NCBI RefSeq assembly: GCF_014023275.1
Contig: NZ_CP054698.1
Span: 5,479,001-5,543,000, forward strand
Direction: 5' to 3'
Source: Nostoc edaphicum CCNP1411
Lineage (GTDB): Bacteria > Cyanobacteriota > Cyanobacteriia > Cyanobacteriales > Nostocaceae
Length of the DNA stretch: 64,000 bases
Below are positions 18,735 to 27,346 of this stretch, one piece after another. The translations under genes and the position numbers were made by a program. The notes under the pieces were generated by a model that ran no database searches, was not told the origin of the DNA, and saw only the letters and a program-made list of their open reading frames with translations. The first letter of the stretch is position 1, and each line of letters begins with the position of its first letter.

Positions 18735-18800
18735 TCAATTTTAACTAATATAGACCGCCTAACTCATGACTGGAAGTCACGAGTGTGCGGCTTGGAGACA

Positions 18801-19193
18801 TCAATTTTCAGATTTAATCTGCATACCCACTTTAACTGGGTCTAAATCTTGGGGAAAATTGGTGCTGCGATCGTAGTCTGCTTTTTCCAGGTTCGCTCCT
18901 TTGAGATCAGCTTGGCGGAGATTCGCTGACATCAACAATGCTCCCCTTAGATCGGCATCCTTCAGATTAGCTTGACTAAGATCCGCGAAGCTCAAGTCAG
19001 TTCCTCTGAGATTAGCGCCACTCAGATTAGCTTCACTCAAGTCAGCATAACTGAGGTCAGATCCTTTCAAGTTAATGCCTTGCAAATCAGCATTACCTAG
19101 TTCTGCTTTACTAAAGTCCCGTTTTCCTGCTGCATAACTTTCCACAAGAATAGCGGCACTATTTATAGGCTGTTGAGAATTGACTTCAGGCAT
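18801..19193 (-). CDS. Pentapeptide-repeat protein
   Basis: 130 residues. After a 35-residue N-terminal segment come about 14 consecutive A(D/N)LXX pentapeptides (LGNADLQGINLKGSDLSYA and following), predicted to form a right-handed quadrilateral beta-helix. The end (NFPQDLDPVKVGMQIKSEN) is outside the repeats. There is no signal peptide or membrane segment, so it is probably cytosolic. Pentapeptide proteins are very common in cyanobacteria and mostly uncharacterised. It lies right beside the TnpB element and 62 bases from the Rrf2 gene on the same strand. Confidence 0.9.
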   Translation of the reverse strand: MPEVNSQQPINSAAILVESYAAGKRDFSKAELGNADLQGINLKGSDLSYADLSEANLSGANLRGTDLSFADLSQANLKDADLRGALLMSANLRQADLKGANLEKADYDRSTNFPQDLDPVKVGMQIKSEN

Positions 19194-19255
19194 ATAACAG
19201 CTTCACAGGTTATGTCGTTATAACTAAGGATAAAAATTTTCCCACTCCATCCTTT

Positions 19256-19693
19256 TTAAATGTAATACATTAGTTCCTTTTGCTGTCGCATTGATCTTCG
19301 TTCGCAAAGGTCTTGGAGTGTATATTTTTCTAAAACGGAGTTAGCGGCCTGACGTGCTTCCTGCCAGACTTCCTGAATTAGTTCACCTTCTACCGTGTTG
19401 GGAGTCGGCTCACAATCAGAGACAACAATATCTGACCCTTCCATGCAGCTAAAAGCATCGAATACTGTAATCTTCTGGGGATCTCGCGCCAGAACATAGC
19501 CACCTTTGGCTCCGCGTATACTCTTAATTAAACCTCCACGTCTTAATGTTGCCAGGAGTTGTTCCAAATAGCGGTTCGGGATGTCTTGCAACGCCGCTAT
19601 TTCTCGAATTTGCAGGGCTTCACCTTTAGGGTAGCAGGTTGCCAACTCTAACAGGGCGAGAAGCGCGTATTCTGATTTATTAGATATCACCAC
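19256..19693 (-). CDS. Rrf2 family transcriptional regulator
   Basis: 145 residues with an N-terminal winged helix (SNKSEYALLALLELA, IREIAALQDIPNRYLEQLLATLRRGGLIKSIRGAKGGYVLAR), the standard Rrf2 signature. The sensor region has Cys at FSCMEG and SDCEP, then LCERRSMRQQ. Only part of the three-Cys IscR pattern is present, so an Fe-S cluster is possible but not assured. Family members control Fe-S assembly, cysteine metabolism or nitrosative responses. It is transcribed toward the pentapeptide gene and could share an operon with it. Confidence 0.92.
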   Translation of the reverse strand: MVISNKSEYALLALLELATCYPKGEALQIREIAALQDIPNRYLEQLLATLRRGGLIKSIRGAKGGYVLARDPQKITVFDAFSCMEGSDIVVSDCEPTPNTVEGELIQEVWQEARQAANSVLEKYTLQDLCERRSMRQQKELMYYI

Positions 19694-19942
19694 AGGCGTA
19701 ATATTTTTAACTCACACCTAAAGATACAAAGTCTTTGATTCTGTTTCCTGAAGCTACTGCTAAAGAAAACTTTACAATCAACCTATTGTTGACCGGCTAA
19801 CTCTACTTTAAAGACCTTTAAGCATAGCAGCAATTATTTTTATTTGTTAATTCCATAAATAAAAGTGATTGCTTATTGTACAGTCTTCCTAAATAGAAAG
19901 TGGCTTCAACGCCTAGTGTGTCTAGCCTTCAACCCAATGCCG

Positions 19943-21292
19943 CTATAGATGCAAATTTATCGAAAATGGCAGAATGACCGTAAAGGCAGTTCCCACGCCG
20001 ATCGCACTTTCGACAATAATCTCGCCGCCATGCAAATCTACAGCCTGCTTGACGATGGACATCCCTAATCCCATTCCTGGGATATTACCTACATTACTAG
20101 CGCGATGGAAGGGTTCAAATATATGTTCAATGTCAGAAGCAGGAATGCCAATACCAGAGTCTTGAGTCTGGAATATAGCTTGATCGTTGACAGTGGTGAC
20201 AGAAAACTTAACTATGCTACCAATGGGAGAGTATTTTAGACAATTCGAGAATAAATTACTCAAGATTTGCCGCAGTAGTTTAGCGTCTAAGTTAGCTAGT
20301 GTACATTGGTATTCACTGCTAAAAGCGATCGCATGTTGTGAGCGATCGCTCTGTTGTAATTCTTCTAAGAGATCACGACAAAATTCCACCAAATTCAGAG
20401 GTGTGGGATTAAACTCTAACTTGCCTGTTTCATCCTGATTCAGCACCAATACATCATCCAACAACTGGGTTATATGCATAACCGATGTTTGAATGCGACG
20501 CAGGTGGATATTTTGTCGCTCGTCGCTCCAGAGATGGCGATAATGTTCTAGCAATTCCGCAGAAGAGTGGATGGTAGCCAAAGGGTTGCGAAACTCATGG
20601 GATGTAGTGGTGAGTAAGCGGGATTTAAGTTCACTAAACTGCCTTTCTTTGGCAAGTGCTTGTCGCATCGCATCTTCTGCCCATTGCAGCTTGGCTTGGG
20701 TTCGCTTGCTTTCGCTAATGTCCCGCACTAGCCAGCGCAGACCAACTAACTTACCTTGTTGATTACGGATAGCAACCACCTTAACCGCAGCAATAATGGG
20801 TGTTTTGTCACGCGGTCGCAGGTTTACCTCCCACTCTTGTATTTTCCATTCTGGGGTTTCAGTGCGATCGCGCAGATGATTCAGTTTTAAATGAAAAGTA
20901 ATTATTTCTTTCTCAAGCACAAAAATCTCTAGGAGTCTACCCAACAGGAAACTTTTGGAAATGTTGAGCAGAGTGGTAGCGGCTGAGTTAGCTTCCTGAA
21001 TTACCCCTTTTATATCAGTGACAAAATAAGCGTCTGGTACTTCCTCAAATAGTTCTTGGTAGCGTTGACGCTGGGCTACCAAAGCCTGTTGAGCGTTGGA
21101 TAATTCTTCATTCTGCTGCTTTAGGTCTTCATTAACTAATTGCAGTTCTTCCAAAGCTAGGTGAACTTCTCTGAATACTGCGGTGACGAGTTCAATATCT
21201 TCCTGTGCTTTTTGCTGTTCACTCTGGCGTTGCAAAAGGGCAACGCGTTGCCGCATATTGTGTATTTGCAAGGCCAAATCGTCCAAATTCAC
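19943..21292 (-). CDS. PAS-domain sensor histidine kinase
   Basis: 449 residues, soluble. An N-terminal coiled coil (about 1-75, Gln/Glu-rich), one PAS domain (YQELFEEVPDAYFVTDIKGVIQEANSAA, about 78-195), a short linker helix, HisKA with H-box TTSHEFRNPL (His232), then HATPase_c with N-box NLFSNCLKYS, G1 DSGIGIP, F-box FEPFHRA and G2 GMGLGMSI. All catalytic motifs are intact. No response regulator is adjacent, so it is an orphan kinase. The signal is unknown; the lack of membrane helices points to a cytosolic cue. Confidence 0.94.
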   Translation of the reverse strand: MNLDDLALQIHNMRQRVALLQRQSEQQKAQEDIELVTAVFREVHLALEELQLVNEDLKQQNEELSNAQQALVAQRQRYQELFEEVPDAYFVTDIKGVIQEANSAATTLLNISKSFLLGRLLEIFVLEKEIITFHLKLNHLRDRTETPEWKIQEWEVNLRPRDKTPIIAAVKVVAIRNQQGKLVGLRWLVRDISESKRTQAKLQWAEDAMRQALAKERQFSELKSRLLTTTSHEFRNPLATIHSSAELLEHYRHLWSDERQNIHLRRIQTSVMHITQLLDDVLVLNQDETGKLEFNPTPLNLVEFCRDLLEELQQSDRSQHAIAFSSEYQCTLANLDAKLLRQILSNLFSNCLKYSPIGSIVKFSVTTVNDQAIFQTQDSGIGIPASDIEHIFEPFHRASNVGNIPGMGLGMSIVKQAVDLHGGEIIVESAIGVGTAFTVILPFSINLHL

Positions 21293-21728
21293 GCTCTTGC
21301 TCCTAATTTGGATATCTAAAGTTGGGTTTTCTTTTAGATTCCCTACTTAGAGGATCTTAGCTTTTGGAGTTTAGCAGTTATGTCAAGTTCTTATGAACAC
21401 TTATAGTTAAGGCTCACGCAAAGACACAGGAAGGGGATACAATCCGGTTCGGATAAGGCTTTTTGATGACACGCCGCTAATCGCAAAGACGCGATAAATC
21501 GCCGTCTCTACAAAGGACTGATTATTGTAAAGACGGCGATTTATCGCGTCTCTTGCCTTGCCCGATATAATAAGATGTTCTTTGAAGCATTGCTAGCAAA
21601 AGCTCTCCATCCAAAGCATGAATGAGCCTGAGCAATAGCACTCTCGTTATGTATAACGGTGAGAAACAACTATTAACTATTGACTTTATACTATTGACTA
21701 TTGACTAATAGGTGAGGGTAACAAAAAT
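21293..21728. repeat. Intergenic region with a family C element
   Basis: 436 bases. 21440-21573 matches the family C MITE: left end caatccggttcgg, then arms gacgcgataaatcgccgtct and agacggcgatttatcgcgtct. The right end is degraded (cttgcccgat). Short ctattgact units (21670-21706) precede the DJ-1-like gene, which has GGTGAGGG about 10 bases before its ATG. Confidence 0.7.
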
Positions 21729-22331
21729 ATGGCTGCAAAAAAACTTTTGATGCTGATTGGCGACTATGTAGAAGACTATGAAGTGATGGTTCCTTTTCAG
21801 GCATTGCAAATGGTGGGACACACTGTCCATGCAGTTTGCCCAGACAAAAAAGCTGGCGACAAGGTGCGGACAGCAATTCACGACTTTGAAGGAGACCAGA
21901 CTTACAGCGAAAAACCTGGTCACAATTTCACTTTGAATGCTACCTTTGCAGAAGTCGAAGCCGTAACCTATGATGCCTTAGTCATTCCCGGAGGACGGGC
22001 ACCAGAATATATCCGCCTAAATCAGCAGGTGCTAGAAATCACCCGTCACTTTGCCCAAACAAATAAACCGATTGCTGCCATCTGCCACGGCTTGCAGTTA
22101 TTGGCAGCTGCTGATGTATTGCAAGGTAAGAAATGTACTGGTTATCCTGCTTGTAGTCCAGATGTTAAGAGTGCTGGAGGAATTTATGTTGATATCCCTG
22201 TTGATGAGGCAATAGTGGACGGGAACTTGGTAACAGCACCAGCTTGGCCTGCTCACCCCCGTTGGCTGGCAGAATTCCTCAAAGTACTTGGAACTAAGAT
22301 TGAACACCCAGAACTGACTACAGTTGTATGA
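21729..22331 (+). CDS. DJ-1/PfpI family protein
   Basis: 200 residues of the class I glutamine amidotransferase-like DJ-1/PfpI superfamily: [23 protein letters not shown] at the N-terminus, [16 protein letters not shown] in the middle, and the nucleophile elbow [16 protein letters not shown] with Cys119 next to His120. Members act as deglycases, chaperones or proteases; the Glu in GDYVEDYE and the Cys-His pair fit the PfpI-like branch. The C-terminal [21 protein letters not shown] is typical. Cytosolic, probably a stress-protection protein. Stand-alone on the plus strand. Confidence 0.92.
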   Translation: MAAKKLLMLIGDYVEDYEVMVPFQALQMVGHTVHAVCPDKKAGDKVRTAIHDFEGDQTYSEKPGHNFTLNATFAEVEAVTYDALVIPGGRAPEYIRLNQQVLEITRHFAQTNKPIAAICHGLQLLAAADVLQGKKCTGYPACSPDVKSAGGIYVDIPVDEAIVDGNLVTAPAWPAHPRWLAEFLKVLGTKIEHPELTTVV

Positions 22332-22938
22332 AGAGTCCTGAGTTCCAAGTGCTGTTAGTGGTAGCGGGGCGTTTAGCCCGTGCTGAGTTGAAAGACCGCC
22401 CACACTCTTGCGGGGCTTTTACGCCCTGTGCGAAGTACTGAGTACTTCTTAAATTTACTCAGCACTCAGCACTCAGCACTCAGCACTGAGTTGTGTAAAT
22501 TATCAGTGGCATTACGCTGCGCTACGCCCTAAAGTGTCTCCCCTTCTCTACGAGACGCTGTTCGTGTAGGGAGAAGACCTTACTTGTTCACAACAGACGA
22601 CTGAAAATTATATATTTTTGGAATGGAACTTAATGCAGTAAAAACTACTATTTTTTAATAAATTGCCGTGGGTGGAATTTGCAGCTAGGATGTCAAAAGT
22701 AAAGCACCGATACAATCTGATTTATCCACCTGACAAGCCACGTTTAGGACAAACTCTCAGTAAATGGAATACTTATTTACATTAGGTGAAACAATTTGAA
22801 ATTTTGCTTCTAGAATTTTAAATTTCTTAGCAGTAAGTGAAGCTATAGTGGATTTAGCAATGCTGCTGTTAATGTGGCTAAGGTTAGTCCTGCTGCCAAA
22901 TTATGTGAAGAATTAGTTTAGAAACGCACTTCTTATCG
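22332..22938. repeat. Intergenic region with heptamer array
   Basis: 607 bases with no gene seen. 22457-22490 is a perfect heptamer array (cactcag units, about 4.5 copies). 22534-22575 forms an imperfect hairpin (cttctctacga ... tcgtgtagggagaag) of the short dispersed repeat kind. The last 300 bases are AT-rich and should hold the promoter of the FHA-PrsW gene. Confidence 0.55.
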
Positions 22939-24321
22939 ATGACAGGCAAAAACGCAAGACATAATGCATTTCTGCGGCTAGTGTCTGGTAATGGGGCAGC
23001 TTCTGGATCAGAATCTCGCTACTCCCTGCCCCCCAGTAAAGAAATGGTAATTGGACGCGACCCCAGCTGCCAAGTTGTCTTGGATGCCATGATGTACCGA
23101 ATGGTATCTCGTCGTCATGCAGTGGTTCGTCCCCTCTCTCTATCCCCAGATAGCAAATTTAGCTGGGTGCTTTGTGACTTGAATAGTGCTAATGGCACTT
23201 ATTTGAATGGACAGCGCTTGTATGAATGTCAAGAATTGCACCCAGGCGATCGCATTTCTCTAGGTGCTGATGGACCGCAATACGTTTTTGAGTACGAGTA
23301 TACCTTACTCACCCCGGCGACGACAGTGAACCAAGTTACACCACTGCCTTCGGCGACAAACTACCACGGTCACACACAATTAAAGCAGCCAGATTCTGTT
23401 AGCTTCACCCAACTTTTTCCAATTATTTCCACTGGTAAAGATTTAACTAGTAAGGCTTATCTTGTACCGGGAATACTGACCGTAATCTTTGTGGTGCTGA
23501 TGTTTGCTACAGTCGGTCGCCCCCAAGATAATCAAGTGATCGTCGCAACTTACATCGCCTTCGCTGCCTACTATTTTGTTTACCAACTTTGCGGCAAACA
23601 GAAGCCTTGGTGGGTGCTAATGGCTGCGGCATTAAGTACGACACTGATTTTAATAAGTCCGGTGTTGGATCTATTTATCTTCGTGTTTCGCGGCATTCTT
23701 CCTGGAAACTTGCCCTCACCCCAAGAATCTATTACTTTCACAGAGTTGTTGGTACGGATGTTTTTTGGCGCTGGGTTGATGGAAGAATTACTCAAGGCAT
23801 TACCTGTCATTGGTGCATATTTTATCGGCAGTGGATTACCTTCACCTTGGCGAGAACGGATTGGGGTCTTGGAACCTCTAGATGGTATTCTCTTGGGAAC
23901 TGCTTCTGCTGTAGGCTTTACTCTCTTGGAAACCCTCGGACAGTATGTGCCAGATATTACTCAGAATGTCACTGCACAGGTGGGTATAGGCGCTGCCGGT
24001 CAACTCGCGGGTTTACAACTGCTAATTCCGCGAATTTTAGGCTCTGTAGCTGGACACATGGCTTATAGTGGCTATCTGGGTTATTTTATCGGGTTGGCTG
24101 TTCTTAAACCCAGTAGAAGTTGGCAAATACTTTCTATTGGTTATCTTAGTGCCTCTGCGCTCCACGCTCTCTGGAATGCTACAGGATCAATCAATGCTTT
24201 GCTGTTGGTAGTTGTTGGGGTGTTATCTTATGCCTTTTTGATGGCAGCAATTCTCAAGGCACGGGCGCTGTCACCGACGCGATCGCAAAATTTTGCTACC
24301 CGATTTCTGGGCCCAAAATAG
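22939..24321 (+). CDS. FHA domain fused to PrsW-type intramembrane protease
   Basis: 460 residues. An N-terminal FHA domain (residues about 25-125: MVIGRDPSCQVVLD, RMVSRRHAVVRP, NSANGTYLNGQRL, DRISLGAD) keeps the Gly-Arg, Ser-x-x-His and Asn residues that bind phosphothreonine peptides. A polar linker precedes about eight hydrophobic segments (165-450) carrying the PrsW signature LMEELLKALPVI (Glu282-Glu283 and Lys286) and later membrane His motifs (GHMAYSGYLGYF, HALWNATG). PrsW enzymes are glutamic intramembrane proteases; the Bacillus one cleaves an anti-sigma factor. Fusion to FHA suggests that phosphorylated partners are recruited for cleavage. Convergent with the unknown-CHAT/FHA-PP2C genes downstream. 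Confidence 0.88.
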   Translation: MTGKNARHNAFLRLVSGNGAASGSESRYSLPPSKEMVIGRDPSCQVVLDAMMYRMVSRRHAVVRPLSLSPDSKFSWVLCDLNSANGTYLNGQRLYECQELHPGDRISLGADGPQYVFEYEYTLLTPATTVNQVTPLPSATNYHGHTQLKQPDSVSFTQLFPIISTGKDLTSKAYLVPGILTVIFVVLMFATVGRPQDNQVIVATYIAFAAYYFVYQLCGKQKPWWVLMAAALSTTLILISPVLDLFIFVFRGILPGNLPSPQESITFTELLVRMFFGAGLMEELLKALPVIGAYFIGSGLPSPWRERIGVLEPLDGILLGTASAVGFTLLETLGQYVPDITQNVTAQVGIGAAGQLAGLQLLIPRILGSVAGHMAYSGYLGYFIGLAVLKPSRSWQILSIGYLSASALHALWNATGSINALLLVVVGVLSYAFLMAAILKARALSPTRSQNFATRFLGPK

Positions 24322-24608
24322 AGAGGGGGACAAGGGGAATAACCAATGCCCAATGCTTGAATATTTACCTCTTGGGATAGATGGCGTAGTTTGAAAATTA
24401 GCGTACTGTTAACTTTATAATGGAGTAATTATACCTACGAAAATAAAAATCATTAGAACTGCTGCAAAAATCTTGACTTGCGACTCTTTCTTTCCCCCTC
24501 TCCATCGTGCAAACCAACATATTTGCAAGAGACGCGTCTAAACAGAGTGAACGCAAAGCCTGGGTTATGCGAACACAACGGATGATAAAATATTTTCCCA
24601 TTGCCCAT

Positions 24609-25256
24609 TCATAGTTCAGACTGAGAATTATTGAGTTGAGTAAAAGCGTAAGAAGCGATCGCTAAACTAACCTTGGCTTTCTCTACTTCCGATAAAGCTG
24701 CCCATTCGCTATTGTTAAGATTACTGAGTGCAGATGCAGTATTGTGTGATTCACTACTTCGCATAGCGTAAGCAAAAGGACGAGCCAAAACTAAAAGATC
24801 CTCTGTTCCCCAAGTTGGTAGTACTGTCTGAACGCACTCAACTAGTTGCTCACTCATTAATTGGCGAGCAGCAAATATTTCAGCAGCTTTAGTGGCGATG
24901 GTATTGAGCAATGCTTGGGGGACACAGGCGGAAAATGTAGTACGTAATGTTTCTTGAAGATTCAGTACTACTGCCTGTTGTAGGTTGTCATTGTCGTCTG
25001 TCGTAGAATTAATACCAGACCAAAGTGTATCTAAATGGTTGTAAAAATCTTGCGATCGCTTCGTCAGTTCAACGCCCTGCAAATCTTCAATCTCGAACTG
25101 TTGTTCTAGTTCCTGAAAATAAGCTTCTGATTCTTCATCACCTGGATTCCAAGGATAGTTAGCATCTTCTGGTTCGAGTAAGGCTTCTAATAACTCTAAA
25201 TCTACTTGAGATGGCAAAGAAGAGAAAGTGTCTGAGCCGTTAATTTTATTAGCCAT
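24609..25256 (-). CDS. Conserved hypothetical protein next to CHAT-FHA gene
   Basis: 215 residues from ATG 25256 (MANKINGSDTF...); a longer start at 25322 adds an unconvincing basic segment. Acidic, mostly helical, no membrane segment. An N-terminal DLELLEALLEPEDANYPWNPGDEESEAYF stretch is followed by helices rich in Ala, Leu and Gln and by LLVLARPFAYAMRSSE. No family recognised beyond cyanobacterial hypotheticals. It lies 147 bases downstream of the CHAT-FHA gene on the same strand and may be co-transcribed, which makes it a candidate partner or substrate. Confidence 0.7.
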   Translation of the reverse strand: MANKINGSDTFSSLPSQVDLELLEALLEPEDANYPWNPGDEESEAYFQELEQQFEIEDLQGVELTKRSQDFYNHLDTLWSGINSTTDDNDNLQQAVVLNLQETLRTTFSACVPQALLNTIATKAAEIFAARQLMSEQLVECVQTVLPTWGTEDLLVLARPFAYAMRSSESHNTASALSNLNNSEWAALSEVEKAKVSLAIASYAFTQLNNSQSEL

Positions 25257-25403
25257 TTTTTCTGATCTCACGATTATTTGGTGGTATTGACAGCTACAAT
25301 TTCTCAGAGGAGATTTCCGCAAAAACTGTTGATTTTTTCTCTAAAAAAAGCAGATTTTAAAAGCTGATGATTAACATTAAAATCCATTTATGCAATAGCT
25401 CTG

Positions 25404-26981
25404 CTAGGAGTCTTGAATTACAAACTCCCAGGTTTCACCTCTAGCACTTCCAAACTTTACCTGCATTCCCGATTTCAATGGGACTTCCTCTCGGAGGATT
25501 TGTTGCCAGCCATTAGGCCCTAAAAACCAGGTTGTTCCGTAAGTGGAAAAATCTTGCAAGTAATAAGTTCGCACCAATGTAGCATCAGTAAGAGTATTGC
25601 GGCAAAAGATTTCGGCGTGGCGTTTGGATACAGATGGTTCGGGGATGACAATATCATTGTCTTTTGTGCGGCCGATGCGGGTGACTCCATTACGCAGTAA
25701 CCAGGTTTTACCTTTTGGGGTGAGCGATCGTAAACTTGCAGTTGGAAGCGGGGAACCTACATCAGGAATGGCTGTATCTGGTAGTTCGGTAATACCTTCA
25801 TCCAGATTCTTAATCAGTTCGCCATTAAAATCTGGATGCAGGTAGAGAACAGGCAAAGTCCAAGCAGGTTGATTAAATTTATACAGTGTTAACAACTCTT
25901 GCCTAGCCTGTGCTACGGCTTCATCAATTGGCTTGTGCGATCGCAAAGCTTCGGTAAAGGCTTGAATAAAACTGTGGCTTTCGTGGTCAGCGATTTCATC
26001 GCGCATCCCCAAAACCGCAGGCACTCCATGACGAATCAGTACTTCTGCTAAACTGCTGGCAGGGATAGCTTGATGATTGATTGCAGCTGGTTGTGCGCCC
26101 CAACAGGCGTTGAAAACAGCTAGTTTCACACCTGTACGGGTCAATACTTGCGCCAATTCTATTCCATTGAGGGGCATGTCTTGTCGCAAAAACAGTAACC
26201 CACCATCTGGGTCTGGCAAACCATGTCCAGCGTAAAAGAAAACATTGTATGCTTTGGTTTCTAATTGATCAATCAACTGTTGTGGAGTTGGTTGGATGAG
26301 TTGATTCACTACACAAGGTGCATATCTTTGGGAATTACCAGGCGTATCTACAAGAATTTGCTGTAATATAGCAGCTTCTTGTTCCAGTTGCAGCTTCTTG
26401 TTATCATGACCTAAAACCAGCAGGATACTTAAAGCTTGGTCAGTTCGCAAATACGGTAAGGCGTCAACTTCACTGCTGGTGCGACTAAATAGCAAATCTT
26501 GGGAAAGAGACATAGCCGATTGACCCGGCTCACGTTGCATAATTTCCCAAGGGAAAGCAATGAGATCCGGGTCGCGAATTTCTAGTCGAAAGCGCAAACG
26601 TGTATGCTGACCCATAGCAATACCACGACTGCGTTCTAGACTCCCAAGAATTTGCCCGTCGAATACCCAGCGCCATAAATTCATTCCCAAGTATTGCATC
26701 AGACGACTGCTGTAGGGGCCAGTAGTCTGACCTGAAGGGGGGGAAATCCAATCTATGGGGAATGGGTTGGCTTTTTGAGATGTTGGGTTGGGGGAGATAT
26801 CTAGGCGATCGTGACCAGCAAACATCTGCTGCCATTCTTGCCAAACTTGGGTGAGTTCAACAGGCCATACACAGTCACGTAAAACGTAGCCACTGGGATA
26901 GGGAGCCTTGACCACCCAAATGGCGAAGTTGTCAGTGCCAGTATTTAGGAGACGGGCGATCGCCAAATTCAGGGATGGCAT
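25404..26981 (-). CDS. CHAT (caspase-like) protein with C-terminal FHA domain
   Basis: 525 residues. The first 150 residues include LRFRLEIRDPDLIAFPWEIM, a motif common before CHAT domains. The CHAT domain (about 180-390) shows YNVFFYAGHGLPD with His253 and LAVFNACWGAQP with Cys293, the His-Cys dyad of caspase-like proteases, then SLAEVLIRHGVPAVLGMRDEIADHES and WTLPVLYLHPDF. The FHA domain (about 425-520) shows TRIGRTKDNDIVIPEPSVSKRHAEIF and FSTYGTTWFLG. Predicted role: a protease-type effector that binds phosphothreonine partners; activity is inferred from motifs only. Cytosolic. It lies downstream of the PP2C gene on the same strand, separated by a repeat-filled gap. Confidence 0.88.
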   Translation of the reverse strand: MPSLNLAIARLLNTGTDNFAIWVVKAPYPSGYVLRDCVWPVELTQVWQEWQQMFAGHDRLDISPNPTSQKANPFPIDWISPPSGQTTGPYSSRLMQYLGMNLWRWVFDGQILGSLERSRGIAMGQHTRLRFRLEIRDPDLIAFPWEIMQREPGQSAMSLSQDLLFSRTSSEVDALPYLRTDQALSILLVLGHDNKKLQLEQEAAILQQILVDTPGNSQRYAPCVVNQLIQPTPQQLIDQLETKAYNVFFYAGHGLPDPDGGLLFLRQDMPLNGIELAQVLTRTGVKLAVFNACWGAQPAAINHQAIPASSLAEVLIRHGVPAVLGMRDEIADHESHSFIQAFTEALRSHKPIDEAVAQARQELLTLYKFNQPAWTLPVLYLHPDFNGELIKNLDEGITELPDTAIPDVGSPLPTASLRSLTPKGKTWLLRNGVTRIGRTKDNDIVIPEPSVSKRHAEIFCRNTLTDATLVRTYYLQDFSTYGTTWFLGPNGWQQILREEVPLKSGMQVKFGSARGETWEFVIQDS

Positions 26982-27346
26982 GGATTCATTAAATTAAAAG
27001 CTACAAAAATAATTTCAATAGAAGAATTCAGAAGCCAGAATTCAGAATTCAGAATAAATGAGTGGGGGATTTAAACCCGGAATTAGTTGTTTTGCACCAA
27101 ATTAGAAATATGGTGGGGTCTTAAACTCGGTTATTTCAGATGCTCGTGACGCTCGATGACTCGCTAACGCTGCACTATCCACCAGTCGTACATAATTCAT
27201 TCTGAATTCTGACTCCTGACTCCTGAATTCTGTTTTGATAACAATTCTCCAAGGTAAAAATTTTCTACTTTTTTGACCTTGTAAGTTTTTACTCTGATTG
27301 TTACCTGTTATTATTTCAGGTTTTTACCAGTTTATCGAGTATTTGA
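26982..27346. repeat. Intergenic region with heptamer and short dispersed repeats
   Basis: 365 bases between two same-strand genes. gaattca/gaattct heptamer units at 27022-27056 and 27199-27235 face each other and could pair; a cgctcgatgactcgctaacg short dispersed repeat lies at about 27150-27180. No gene. Confidence 0.7.

Larger units (their letters stand above)
17462..18792 (-). mobile_element. Orphan IS200/IS605-type (IS1341-like) element carrying tnpB only
   Basis: The element is outlined by subterminal hairpins: one at 18762-18784 (actcatgact / agtcacgagt, one mismatch) upstream of tnpB and one at 17476-17496 (cacacgactt / aagtcgcgtg, one mismatch) at its 3' end. There is no tnpA (Y1 transposase), so it would need one in trans. 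Imperfect subterminal palindromes rather than inverted termini are the rule for this superfamily. Exact ends cannot be fixed from one copy. Confidence 0.7.

Noticed and set aside
22457..22490. Possible CRISPR-like short repeats
   Set aside because: Heptamer units are contiguous with no spacers; this is a tandem repeat. No cas genes or spaced direct repeats anywhere in the window.
24398..24601. 67-codon minus-strand frame
   Set aside because: No Shine-Dalgarno, no recognisable protein; lies between convergent genes.
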